A stretch of DNA of 16,641 nt from Ruminiclostridium sp. (GTDB lineage Bacteria; Bacillota_A; Clostridia; Oscillospirales; Oscillospiraceae). The translations under genes were made by a program, and so were the position numbers. The notes beneath the pieces are model-generated. The model did not search any database, was not told where the DNA came from, and worked only from the letters and a program-made list of their open reading frames with translations. Positions 7,002 through 13,264 of the stretch are shown here, in pieces. The number at the start of each line of letters is the position of its first letter. Within the stretch, counting starts at the first letter, position 1. The stretch is from assembly GCA_017521345.1 (NCBI GenBank), contig JAFXCU010000034.1, forward strand, positions 1-16,641, given 5' to 3'.

Positions 7002-8090
7002 ATGGCAAACGATCGTATTTTTAACTTTTCCGCAGGCCCTTCCATGCTTCCCCTGGAAGTGCTGAACCGCGCTGCTGCTGAGATCACCAACTACAAGGGC
7101 TCCGGCATGTCCGTTATGGAGATGTCCCACCGCTCCAAGGTCTACCAGGGTATCTTCGACGAGACCCAGGAGAAGTTCCGTAAGCTGATGGGCGTTCCCG
7201 AGGGCTACAAGGTCCTGTTCCTGCAGGGCGGCGCTACCATGCAGTTTGCTATGGTTCCCATGAACCTGATGACCAAGACCGGCAAGGCTGACTATGTCCG
7301 CACCGGCAACTTCGCAAACGCTGCTCACAAGGAAGCCAAGAAGTATGGCGAGGCCAACGTGGCCGGCTCCTCCGAGGACCGCAAGTGGGCTTATATCCCC
7401 ACCCAGGACCAGCTGACTCTGGACCCCAACGCTTCCTACCTGCACTACTGCTCCAACAACACCATCGAGGGTACTCAGTGGCAGTATGTCCCCGAGGCTC
7501 CCGCCGGTGTTCCCCTGGTCTGCGACATGTCCTCCGACATCATGTCCCGTCCTGTTGACGTGAGCAAGTACGGCCTGATCTATGCCGGCGCTCAGAAGAA
7601 CCTGGCTCCCGCTGGTCTGACCATCGCCATCATCAAGGAAGACCTGGCTGGCAACGAGATGCCCTTCACCCCCGCTATCATGAGCTACAAGAACATGATC
7701 GAGAAGGACTCCATGTACAACACTCCTCCCTGCTGGCCCATCTATATGCTGGGTCTGATGTGCGACTGGGTCGAGTCCGTGGGCGGCACCGCAGGCATCG
7801 AGCAGATGAACATCAAGAAGGCAAACATGCTGTACGAGTGCCTGGAAGGCTCCAAGCTGTTCCAGCTGGCAGCTGACAAGGACTCCCGCTCCTTCATGAA
7901 CGTCACCTTCCGCACCGGCAACGACGAGCTGGACGCAAAGTTCGCTTCCGAGGCCGGCAAGAAGGGCTTCTCCAACCTGAAGGGTCACCGTTCCGTGGGC
8001 GGCATGCGTGCTTCCATCTACAACGCAATGCCCATCGAAGGCGTCGAGGCTCTGTGCGACTTCATCCGCGAGTTCGAGAAGAACGCATAA
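7002..8090 (+). CDS. serC: Phosphoserine aminotransferase
   Basis: SerC converts 3-phosphohydroxypyruvate and glutamate to 3-phosphoserine and 2-oxoglutarate using PLP. The product has 362 residues, the normal length. It is a class V aminotransferase: FNFSAGPSMLP (7-17), substrate-site HR (43-44), cofactor-phosphate QGGAT (75-79), Asp175 as the likely pyridine-N ligand, PLP lysine Lys199 in GAQKNLAPAG, and the C-terminal GHRSVGGMRAS. The start at 7002 is preceded by AGAAAGGGG (6984-6992). A TTG 15 codons earlier is in frame but has no ribosome site and adds nothing family-like. It is the first gene of an operon with serA and a gamma-carbonic anhydrase. Codon use is highly biased, so expression is probably high. 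Confidence 0.96.
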   Translation: MANDRIFNFSAGPSMLPLEVLNRAAAEITNYKGSGMSVMEMSHRSKVYQGIFDETQEKFRKLMGVPEGYKVLFLQGGATMQFAMVPMNLMTKTGKADYVRTGNFANAAHKEAKKYGEANVAGSSEDRKWAYIPTQDQLTLDPNASYLHYCSNNTIEGTQWQYVPEAPAGVPLVCDMSSDIMSRPVDVSKYGLIYAGAQKNLAPAGLTIAIIKEDLAGNEMPFTPAIMSYKNMIEKDSMYNTPPCWPIYMLGLMCDWVESVGGTAGIEQMNIKKANMLYECLEGSKLFQLAADKDSRSFMNVTFRTGNDELDAKFASEAGKKGFSNLKGHRSVGGMRASIYNAMPIEGVEALCDFIREFEKNA

Positions 8091-8113
8091 ATTAAACTCA
8101 AAACCAAACCTCC

Positions 8114-8141
8114 CAGGCACCATCGTTCCCGGTGGTGCCTG
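8114..8141 (+). promoter_or_regulatory. Intercistronic hairpin between serC and serA
   Basis: CAGGCACCA (8114-8122) and TGGTGCCTG (8133-8141) form a perfect 9-bp stem with a 10-nt loop, 23 bp after the serC stop. No T tract follows, so it is not a classical terminator. It could protect the serC message end or mark a processing site that sets serC and serA levels separately. Confidence 0.6.
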
Positions 8142-8182
8142 CCGAGCATCTAAACAAAAGATTCAGAAAGGAATGTTTTCCC

Positions 8183-9322
8183 ATGTATCAGGTTAAGACC
8201 ATGAACAAGATCTCCAAGATCGGCCTGGCTCAGCTGGACGATCGTTTCCAGATCGCTGACGACGTGGCAAACGAGGACGCCATCCTGGTCCGTTCCGCTA
8301 AGCTGCACGACTATGACTTCCCCGCTTCCCTGCAGTGCATCGCCCGTGCAGGCGCAGGCGTCAACAACATCCCCCTGGACCGCGCTGCCGAGGCTGGCAT
8401 CGTTGTCTTCAACACCCCCGGCGCAAACGCCAACGGCGTGAAGGAGCTGGCCATCGCCGCTCTGCTGCTGGCTTCCCGTAAGGTCTCCCAGGGCATCACC
8501 TGGGTCAAGGAGCAGGCTGCTGCCGGCGCTGACATCGCTGCTGTGGTGGAGAAGGGCAAGTCCGCTTTCGTGGGCCCCGAGATCATGGGCAAGACCCTGT
8601 CCGTCATCGGCCTGGGCGCTATCGGCGTTCTGGTTGCCAACGCAGGCGCTGCTCTGGGCATGAAGGTCGTGGGCTATGACCCCTTCCTGTCCGTGAAGAA
8701 CGCTCTGTCCCTGGACCCCTCCGTTGAGGTCGTTCCCACCATGGACGAGGCCTTCGCTGCTGCTGACTATGTCTCCCTGCACCTGCCCATGCTGCCCTCC
8801 ACCAAGGGCACCATCAACGAGGCTGCCTTCGGCAAGATGAAGGACGGCGTCCGCGTCATCAACCTGGCTCGCGGCGAGCTGGTGGACAACGCTTCCATGA
8901 AGGCTGCTCTGGAGTCCGGCAAGTGCGCTGCTTACGTCACCGACTTCCCCGACAGCGAGGTCGCTGCCATGGAAGGCGCCGTCTGCATCCCCCACCTGGG
9001 CGCTTCCACCCCCGAGTCTGAGGACAACTGCGCCATCATGGCTTCCCGCCAGGTCAAGGACTACCTGGACAACGGCAACATCGTCAACTCCGTCAACCTG
9101 CCCGTCCTGACCATGGCTTGGGCTGCTGCCAACCGTGTCTGCGTCATCTCCAAGGGTGCTGACGCTGCTGCTGTTCTGGCTGCTGTTCCCGGTGTTGTCG
9201 CTTCCGCTTCCAACACCCGCGGTGACTACGCTTACGCTATCATCGACACCAACGAGGCTGTTGACGCTGCTGCTGTCTCCGCAGTGCCCGGCGTCATCCG
9301 CGTCCGCGTTCTGAGCAAGTAA
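8183..9322 (+). CDS. serA: D-3-phosphoglycerate dehydrogenase, short form with C-terminal ACT domain
   Basis: SerA oxidises 3-phosphoglycerate to 3-phosphohydroxypyruvate with NAD, the committed step of serine synthesis and the substrate supply for SerC. The product has 379 residues. It has a split substrate-binding domain, then a Rossmann fold with GLGAIG (143-148) and Asp166 ending the second strand, catalytic Arg230 in NLARGEL and His271 in PHLGAST, and a probable ACT regulatory domain (about 309-379). The usual DVFxxEP acidic motif is replaced by TDFPDSEV (253-260), in which Asp257 or Glu259 may supply the catalytic carboxylate. The extra domain of the about 530-residue form is absent. 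The start at 8183 has AGAAAGGAA (8165-8173) upstream; a GTG at 8132 lies in the intercistronic hairpin and is unlikely. No serB phosphatase is present in the window. Confidence 0.94.
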   Translation: MYQVKTMNKISKIGLAQLDDRFQIADDVANEDAILVRSAKLHDYDFPASLQCIARAGAGVNNIPLDRAAEAGIVVFNTPGANANGVKELAIAALLLASRKVSQGITWVKEQAAAGADIAAVVEKGKSAFVGPEIMGKTLSVIGLGAIGVLVANAGAALGMKVVGYDPFLSVKNALSLDPSVEVVPTMDEAFAAADYVSLHLPMLPSTKGTINEAAFGKMKDGVRVINLARGELVDNASMKAALESGKCAAYVTDFPDSEVAAMEGAVCIPHLGASTPESEDNCAIMASRQVKDYLDNGNIVNSVNLPVLTMAWAAANRVCVISKGADAAAVLAAVPGVVASASNTRGDYAYAIIDTNEAVDAAAVSAVPGVIRVRVLSK

Positions 9323-9335
9323 GGAGGACCCCATC

Positions 9336-9830
9336 ATGGCCAAGATCCATCCCTCCGCCTGGGTCGCCCCCGGCGCATTCATCCGGGGTGACGTGACCCT
9401 GGCAGAAGAGGTCAGCGTTTGGTACAACGCCGTTCTGCGTGCCGACCAGCTGTCCATTTCCGTGGGCAAGCGGTCCAACATCCAGGATAACGCCGTCATC
9501 CACGGCGACCGGGGCCACAACGTGACCATCGGTGAGAACGTCACCGTGGGCCACAGCGCCATCCTCCACGGCTGCACCGTGGAAGACAACTGCCTCATCG
9601 GCATGGGCGCCACCGTTCTCGACCATGCGGTCGTGGGCGAGGGCTCCATCGTGGGCGCAGGTGCCGTGGTCTCCTCCGGCACCATCATCCCCCCCAGAAG
9701 CCTGGTGGTGGGCATCCCCGGCAAGGTCAAGAAGACCCTGTCCGAGGAGGACGTTGCCGGCAACCTGGAGAACGTGGAAGAGTACCTGGAGCTCATGGAG
9801 ATCGCCAAGAACGATCCCGCAAACCAGTAA
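9336..9830 (+). CDS. Gamma-class carbonic anhydrase-like hexapeptide-repeat protein
   Basis: It is predicted to be a trimeric left-handed beta-helix protein of the gamma-carbonic anhydrase / YrdA / PaaY group. The 164 residues carry hexapeptide repeats such as VTIGEN, VTVGHS and CLIGMG over most of the length. The three metal-ligand histidines of the family can be placed at His56 (VIHGD), His73 (VGHSA) and His78 (LHGC), and Arg35 and Asp37 lie in AVLRAD. Many relatives show little or no carbonic anhydrase activity, so the reaction is an inference. GGAGG (9323-9327) lies 8 bp before the ATG and only 13 bp separate it from the serA stop, so it is co-transcribed with serCA. Why it is linked to serine synthesis is not clear from the sequence. 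Confidence 0.88.
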   Translation: MAKIHPSAWVAPGAFIRGDVTLAEEVSVWYNAVLRADQLSISVGKRSNIQDNAVIHGDRGHNVTIGENVTVGHSAILHGCTVEDNCLIGMGATVLDHAVVGEGSIVGAGAVVSSGTIIPPRSLVVGIPGKVKKTLSEEDVAGNLENVEEYLELMEIAKNDPANQ

Positions 9831-9839
9831 AAAAGACTC

Positions 9840-9870
9840 AAAAAGGGACGGAATCCTTCCGTCCCTTTTT
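9840..9870 (+). terminator. Terminator of the serCA-carbonic anhydrase operon
   Basis: AAAAGGGACGGAA (9841-9853) and TTCCGTCCCTTTT (9857-9869) pair perfectly around a TCC loop, and the A9840-T9870 pair extends the stem to 14 bp. The T run is part of the right arm. The left A tract means it could also work on the other strand. Confidence 0.9.
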
Positions 9871-9904
9871 GCCGTTCCATCCCTTCGTGAAAGGATGACC
9901 TATC

Positions 9905-10558
9905 ATGGTGTATGCACTGACCCATCCGGAATATTTTTCTCTGGTCGGCCCCCAGGGTGAGACCTATCAGGGGGGCAACCAGGACTGGTTCCCCGACCGC
10001 TGGCAGCAGCGGGCGGGCTGCGGTCCCACGGCCTCAGCTGCCCTCCTCACCTACCTCTCCCGGCTCCACCCGGTCCTGTCCCCCATGGCCCCCAAGGGGG
10101 ACTCCGTGGCGGACTTCACCGCCTACATGGAGGAGATTTGGTCCTACGCCACCCCCGGCCCCCGGGGCCTGGACCAGGCGGATAACCTGATCCTGGGCTG
10201 TCGGAGCTTCGCCCTGTCCAAGGGCTGCGTCCTGCTGGGTGAGGTCCTGGAGATCCCCAACCGGGAGCAGGCCCCCCGGCCTTCTCTGTCAGTCTGCCGG
10301 GATTTTCTGGCCGAGGCCCTCTACGCCGATCTGCCCGTGGCCTTCCTGAACTACTCCAGCGGGGCGGTGGACAACCTGGACAGCTGGCACTGGGTCACCC
10401 TCATCGCCATGGAAGACCCGGACAACGGCAAGCTCCCCTGCCTCATTCTGGACGGGGGCGAGCAGAAGGTCATCGACTTCACCCAGTGGCTGAACACCTC
10501 GGTCCGGGGCGGCGCCCTGGCGGTGCTGTATCCCATGATCGAACTGGAAGAAGAATAA
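9905..10558 (+). CDS. Hypothetical protein with C39-like (papain-fold) cysteine peptidase motif
   Basis: No specific family name is recognised. The 217-residue product has the pattern Q-x-x-x-G-C-G-P-T-A (QQRAGCGPTA, 34-43), typical of C39-like papain-fold proteins: Gln34 or Gln35 is a candidate oxyanion residue and Cys39 a candidate nucleophile. It also has WHWVTL (161-166, His162) and a later LDGG with Asp183, in the order expected for a Cys-His-Asp triad. There is no signal peptide or membrane segment, so it is probably cytoplasmic. The start is set by GAAAGGATG (about 9889-9897). It begins only 34 bp after a strong terminator with no clear promoter between, so expression may depend on read-through. 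Its stop codon lies inside the downstream terminator. The substrate, and whether it is an active protease, are unknown. Confidence 0.8.
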   Translation: MVYALTHPEYFSLVGPQGETYQGGNQDWFPDRWQQRAGCGPTASAALLTYLSRLHPVLSPMAPKGDSVADFTAYMEEIWSYATPGPRGLDQADNLILGCRSFALSKGCVLLGEVLEIPNREQAPRPSLSVCRDFLAEALYADLPVAFLNYSSGAVDNLDSWHWVTLIAMEDPDNGKLPCLILDGGEQKVIDFTQWLNTSVRGGALAVLYPMIELEEE

Positions 10559-10600
10559 AACAAAGGCTTCGGGAACTCCCGAAGCCTTTGTTTTATTCTT
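10551..10600. terminator. Bidirectional terminator between convergent genes
   Basis: A perfect 23-bp inverted repeat occupies 10551-10573 and 10578-10600 with the 4-nt loop AACT. The core is CAAAGGCTTCGGG against CCCGAAGCCTTTG, and A/T-rich outer arms supply a T tract on each strand. It contains the TAA stop of the upstream + strand gene and ends 4 bp before the stop of the - strand tautomerase gene, so it serves both. Confidence 0.95.
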
Positions 10601-10604
10601 GATA

Positions 10605-10970
10605 TCAGTCCTTCTTTGCCATGCTGGTGGCGATGGTCTTGCCGCCCATGGCGATGCGGTCCAGCGCGTTGTCGTGGTAGACCACGGTCAGCTTCTTATC
10701 AGCACCCAGGACCTCCTGGACAGCACCCTGCATAGCCTCTGCCAGAGCGTCCACCTTCTCCACCTTGGTGGGGCCGGCTTCCAGGTTGATGACCACCATC
10801 TTCTGGTCATCCAGGGGCTTGCCGTTTTCGTACAGGGTCTCGTACTCCTTCACGAAGGTATAGATGTGGGGAGCCTTCAGGATGGGCTGGGCTGCACCGT
10901 ACAGCTTCTCAACCAGAGCGTCCTTCTTCTCCTGGTCCATCTTGGACACGTTTACGTACATGCTGGGCAT
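10605..10970 (-). CDS. Double-length tautomerase-superfamily protein with N-terminal proline
   Basis: The 121-residue product begins MPSMYVNVSK, so removal of Met would expose Pro1, the catalytic base of the 4-oxalocrotonate tautomerase / MIF superfamily. Two related beta-alpha-beta halves are visible: the helix DALVEKLYGAAQPILKA (18-34) resembles DALAEAMQGAVQEVLGA (74-90). The length fits the fused-subunit branch (malonate semialdehyde decarboxylase, cis-CaaD or MIF type, about 115-150 residues) rather than the about 62-residue 4-OT. The natural substrate cannot be read from the sequence. AAGGAGG lies about 9 bp upstream of the ATG. It is the last gene of the ylmH-DUF896-tautomerase operon, 56 bp after the DUF896 gene. 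Confidence 0.78.
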   Translation of the reverse strand: MPSMYVNVSKMDQEKKDALVEKLYGAAQPILKAPHIYTFVKEYETLYENGKPLDDQKMVVINLEAGPTKVEKVDALAEAMQGAVQEVLGADKKLTVVYHDNALDRIAMGGKTIATSMAKKD

Positions 10971-11026
10971 AGTAAGTTCCTCCTTGATATTGGTTGAATC
11001 GCCTCTTGGGCGGGTTTCACGGGCAG

Positions 11027-11242
11027 TCAGGACAGGGTATCGTCCTTCTTCTTCAGGGGGGTCTGGGAGCCGTCCTCTTCCACGAAGTAGACGTTGGACA
11101 GGGTGGCCTCCAGGCTCTTGCGGATGTCGGCCAGGTACTCCTTGCGCAGGGCAGTCTGCTCGGCCTTCTCCTCCTCGGTGAGGCCCTCGGCCTTGCTCTT
11201 CCGGGCCAGCTCGTTGATGCGGTCAATGCTTTCTTTGGTCAT
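11027..11242 (-). CDS. DUF896 (UPF0291, YnzC-like) small protein
   Basis: The 71-residue product starts MTKESIDRINELARKSK and contains LTEEEKAEQTALRKEYL, the hallmark of the UPF0291/DUF896 family, whose Bacillus member YnzC is about 77 residues. The fold is a helical hairpin; the function is not established. The start at 11242 matches the family N terminus and has AGAAAGGAAA about 6-7 bp upstream. An alternative ATG 8 codons earlier (11266) has only a weak GGGGGAG site. It lies 41 bp after ylmH and upstream of the tautomerase gene. Confidence 0.9.
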   Translation of the reverse strand: MTKESIDRINELARKSKAEGLTEEEKAEQTALRKEYLADIRKSLEATLSNVYFVEEDGSQTPLKKKDDTLS

Positions 11243-11283
11243 GTCGCGTTTCCTTTCTATGGTCATGGGGTCTCCCCCGTTAT

Positions 11284-12081
11284 TCACAAATAGCGCTCCA
11301 GTTCCAGGATGATGCGGCCCCGCTTGGAGGTCCCTCCCACAGCGGTGAGGACGCACTTGCCCAGGCCCCGGCAGGACAGGGTATCCCCCTCCTCCAGGGT
11401 CTTATCGGCCTTCTCACAGGGCCGGTGGTTCACCATGACCCGTCCGCCCCGGATGAGGTCGGCGGCACGGCTGCGGGAAATGGAAAAGCCCGACGCCAGC
11501 ACGGCGTCCAGCCGCAGGGTAGCCACGGTGTCCCGGATCTTCTTGACCTCTCCCCTGGCGGGGGTCAGGTCAGACAGGGGGATCTCCCGGAGCTTCACCG
11601 GGTATCGGCCTGCCTTCTCCCACTGGGCCAGCAGGATGGGCAGGGTCTCCCGCAGGACCAGGACCTGGGCCCCGGTCTCGGTGATGAGGATGTCCCCGAT
11701 CTTCTCCCGGGTGAGCCCCAGGCCCATGAGGGAGCCCAGGTAGTCCCGGTGGGTGAGGCTGGCCATGCCGGAGACCTTGGCCTCCAGGGCGCAGACGGGG
11801 CAGTCCTCCCCCATCTGCCAGGTCTCCTCCTCCAGCCAGTCGGGGAGAAAGGCCCACAGCTTCCGCTCGGCCTCGGGATAGCCCCCGAAGAGGATCCCCT
11901 GCTTTGGGGCAGCCGCCATGAGCAGGTCGGCGCTCACCGCCTGCTCCGCCGGGGAGAGAAAGCCGGTATGGGTGGGCACGCCCCGCTGGTCGGCCCGCTG
12001 CTGTTGGTCCAGGACCCGGGCCAGCAGCAGACGCTGGTCCCCGTCCCGGGCGAACCGGTCCAGAAGCTCTCGCTTGTTCAC
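11284..12081 (-). CDS. ylmH: YlmH-type S4-domain RNA-binding protein
   Basis: The 265-residue product matches the YlmH family (B. subtilis 257 residues). It has an N-terminal RRM-like part, including FGGYPEAERK (65-74) and a region ending ITETGAQV (133-140), followed by an S4 domain (about 188-248) with LDAVLASGFSISRSRA and IRGGRVMVNHRP. Family members bind rRNA or the large ribosomal subunit, and YlmH has been linked to ribosome quality control in Bacillus. It usually lies next to divIVA and sepF; here it heads an operon with DUF896 and a tautomerase gene. The GTG start at 12081 is preceded by GGAGGAGGG. The frame extends 27 codons further but crosses the predicted transcription start, so the longer form is rejected. 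Cys94 and Cys97 (CPVC) could bind metal, which is speculative. Confidence 0.9.
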   Translation of the reverse strand: MNKRELLDRFARDGDQRLLLARVLDQQQRADQRGVPTHTGFLSPAEQAVSADLLMAAAPKQGILFGGYPEAERKLWAFLPDWLEEETWQMGEDCPVCALEAKVSGMASLTHRDYLGSLMGLGLTREKIGDILITETGAQVLVLRETLPILLAQWEKAGRYPVKLREIPLSDLTPARGEVKKIRDTVATLRLDAVLASGFSISRSRAADLIRGGRVMVNHRPCEKADKTLEEGDTLSCRGLGKCVLTAVGGTSKRGRIILELERYL

Positions 12082-12145
12082 GGCCTGCCCTCCTCCTGTT
12101 TCTCGGTAGAAAATGGCACAAAATCTGCCATCCTGTGTAAATTTT

Positions 12146-12175
12146 AGTATATCCCGGGACAATGTCTATTGTCAA
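12146..12175 (-). promoter_or_regulatory. Sigma-A promoter of the ylmH operon
   Basis: On the - strand, TTGACA (12175-12170), an 18-bp spacer and TATACT (12151-12146) form a good promoter. Transcription would begin near 12139, about 58 nt before the GTG start of ylmH. The -35 box almost coincides with that of the divergent + strand promoter. Confidence 0.8.
12158..12173. promoter_or_regulatory. Palindrome over the shared -35 region (possible operator)
   Basis: GACAAT-GTCT-ATTGTC is a perfect 6+6 inverted repeat with a 4-bp centre, covering the left part of both divergent -35 boxes. A dimeric regulator binding here could affect both operons. No known regulator motif is assigned. A second inverted repeat, TAATTAC (12194-12200) with GTAATTA (12221-12227), lies at the + strand -10 box and early leader. 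Confidence 0.4.
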
Positions 12176-12197
12176 CGGAAAAGATTCGAGATATAAT
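12169..12197 (+). promoter_or_regulatory. Sigma-A promoter of the diacylglycerol kinase-family gene
   Basis: TTGTCA (12169-12174), a 17-bp spacer and a perfect TATAAT (12192-12197) are present. The start site would be near 12204, giving a leader of about 74 nt. The -35 box overlaps the ylmH -35 box on the opposite strand by five base pairs. Confidence 0.8.
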
Positions 12198-12277
12198 TAC
12201 TCTGCTTAATAAACGCTTTCGTAATTAAACACAAAATTTCCATGCAGACCCAATCTCACCGAATTATGGAGGCCGCT

Positions 12278-13177
12278 ATGAGACGCATACTCTTTATCTA
12301 CAACCGACACGCCGGCAAAAACAAGACCTGGGCCGGCCTGTCTGATATGATCAATGCCATGACCGAGCAGAACTGCCTGGTGACTGCCTACCCCACCCAG
12401 TACCGCGGGGCGGTCACAGATATCATCCGGGAGAGGGCCCACGACTACGACCAGGTGGTCATTGCCGGCGGCGACGGCACCCTCAGCGAGGCCATCTCCA
12501 GCGCCCGCCACCTGGACCCGGTCCCCGTCATCGGCTACATCCCCCTGGGCACCACCAACGACTTCTCCCGGAACCTGGACCTGCCCCCAGCCAAACACTT
12601 GACTGACCTGGCAGCCACCGCCGTCACCGGCGTGCCCCAGACCCACGACCTGGGCTCCTTCAACAACCAGGACTTCCTCTATGTGGCGGCCTTCGGTGCC
12701 TTTGCCCAGGTGTCCTACTCCACCCCCCAGGCCATGAAAAACGTCCTGGGCTACAACGCCTACATTCTGGAAGGGGCCCGGAACCTGGTGTCCATCAAGC
12801 CCCACCACATCAAGGTGGAGTACGACGGCAACGTTCTGGAAGGGGACTACCTCTACGGCATGGTGAGCAACACCACCTCTGTGGGCGGCGTGAAGAACTT
12901 CCCCCCGGGCAACCCCGACCTGTCCGACGGCCTGCTGGAGGTCACCCTCATCTCCCCCATCCGGGGGGTCAAGACCGTGGAAGAGTTCGGCCGGGCCGTC
13001 CTCAGCGGCGATCCCTCGGTCCTCAGCTCCATCCTCACCTCCTTCTCCACCCCCAAGGTAACCATCACTTCGGAGGAGGGTCTGGCCTGGACCCTGGACG
13101 GGGAGGACGGCGGCATCCACACCACCGTCGAGATCGAAGCCATCCACAAGGCCTACACCATTATTCACGGAGAATAA
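12278..13177 (+). CDS. Diacylglycerol/lipid kinase-family protein (YegS/BmrU/DgkB-like)
   Basis: It belongs to the DAGK catalytic family, which phosphorylates diacylglycerol or related lipids with ATP at the membrane face, and probably works in phospholipid turnover. The 299-residue product has the usual length. Visible motifs are the N-terminal FIYNRHAGK (7-14 region), the nucleotide-binding GGDGT (64-68) and the IPLGTTNDFSRNL segment (88-100). A C-terminal beta-sandwich contains DLSDGLLEVTLI and LDGE. There are no membrane segments. The start at 12278 is chosen for GGAGG (12268-12272) 5 bp upstream; an ATG at 12242 is in frame but has no ribosome site. The true substrate (diacylglycerol, undecaprenol or another lipid) cannot be decided. 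No terminator is seen before the usp promoter 22 bp after the stop. Confidence 0.9.
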   Translation: MRRILFIYNRHAGKNKTWAGLSDMINAMTEQNCLVTAYPTQYRGAVTDIIRERAHDYDQVVIAGGDGTLSEAISSARHLDPVPVIGYIPLGTTNDFSRNLDLPPAKHLTDLAATAVTGVPQTHDLGSFNNQDFLYVAAFGAFAQVSYSTPQAMKNVLGYNAYILEGARNLVSIKPHHIKVEYDGNVLEGDYLYGMVSNTTSVGGVKNFPPGNPDLSDGLLEVTLISPIRGVKTVEEFGRAVLSGDPSVLSSILTSFSTPKVTITSEEGLAWTLDGEDGGIHTTVEIEAIHKAYTIIHGE

Positions 13178-13199
13178 GAATTCCAGATATTTCCATACG

Positions 13200-13228
13200 T
13201 TGACACCTCATTTGTTTTGTGGTAAAAT
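13200..13228 (+). promoter_or_regulatory. Sigma-A promoter of the universal stress protein gene
   Basis: A perfect TTGACA (13200-13205), a 17-bp spacer and TAAAAT (13223-13228) form a strong promoter. The predicted start near 13235 leaves a short leader of about 30 nt that includes the AAAGGAGG ribosome site. Confidence 0.88.
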
Positions 13229-13264
13229 ATACACAAGAAGTCATAGGAAAAAGGAGGATATTTT

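Noticed and set aside
6873..8123. 416-residue - strand frame antisense to serC
   Set aside because: It runs through the serC promoter and the intercistronic hairpin and shows no protein family features.
8150..9925. 591-residue - strand frame antisense to serA and the carbonic anhydrase-like gene
   Set aside because: It has low-complexity Ser/Gly/Val/Asp composition, no ribosome site and no recognisable domain, while both opposite-strand genes are certain.
11425..12147. 240-residue + strand frame antisense to ylmH
   Set aside because: It is GC-rich shadow sequence with Gly/Leu/Gln-rich composition and no motif. The opposite strand encodes a clear YlmH with promoter and ribosome site.
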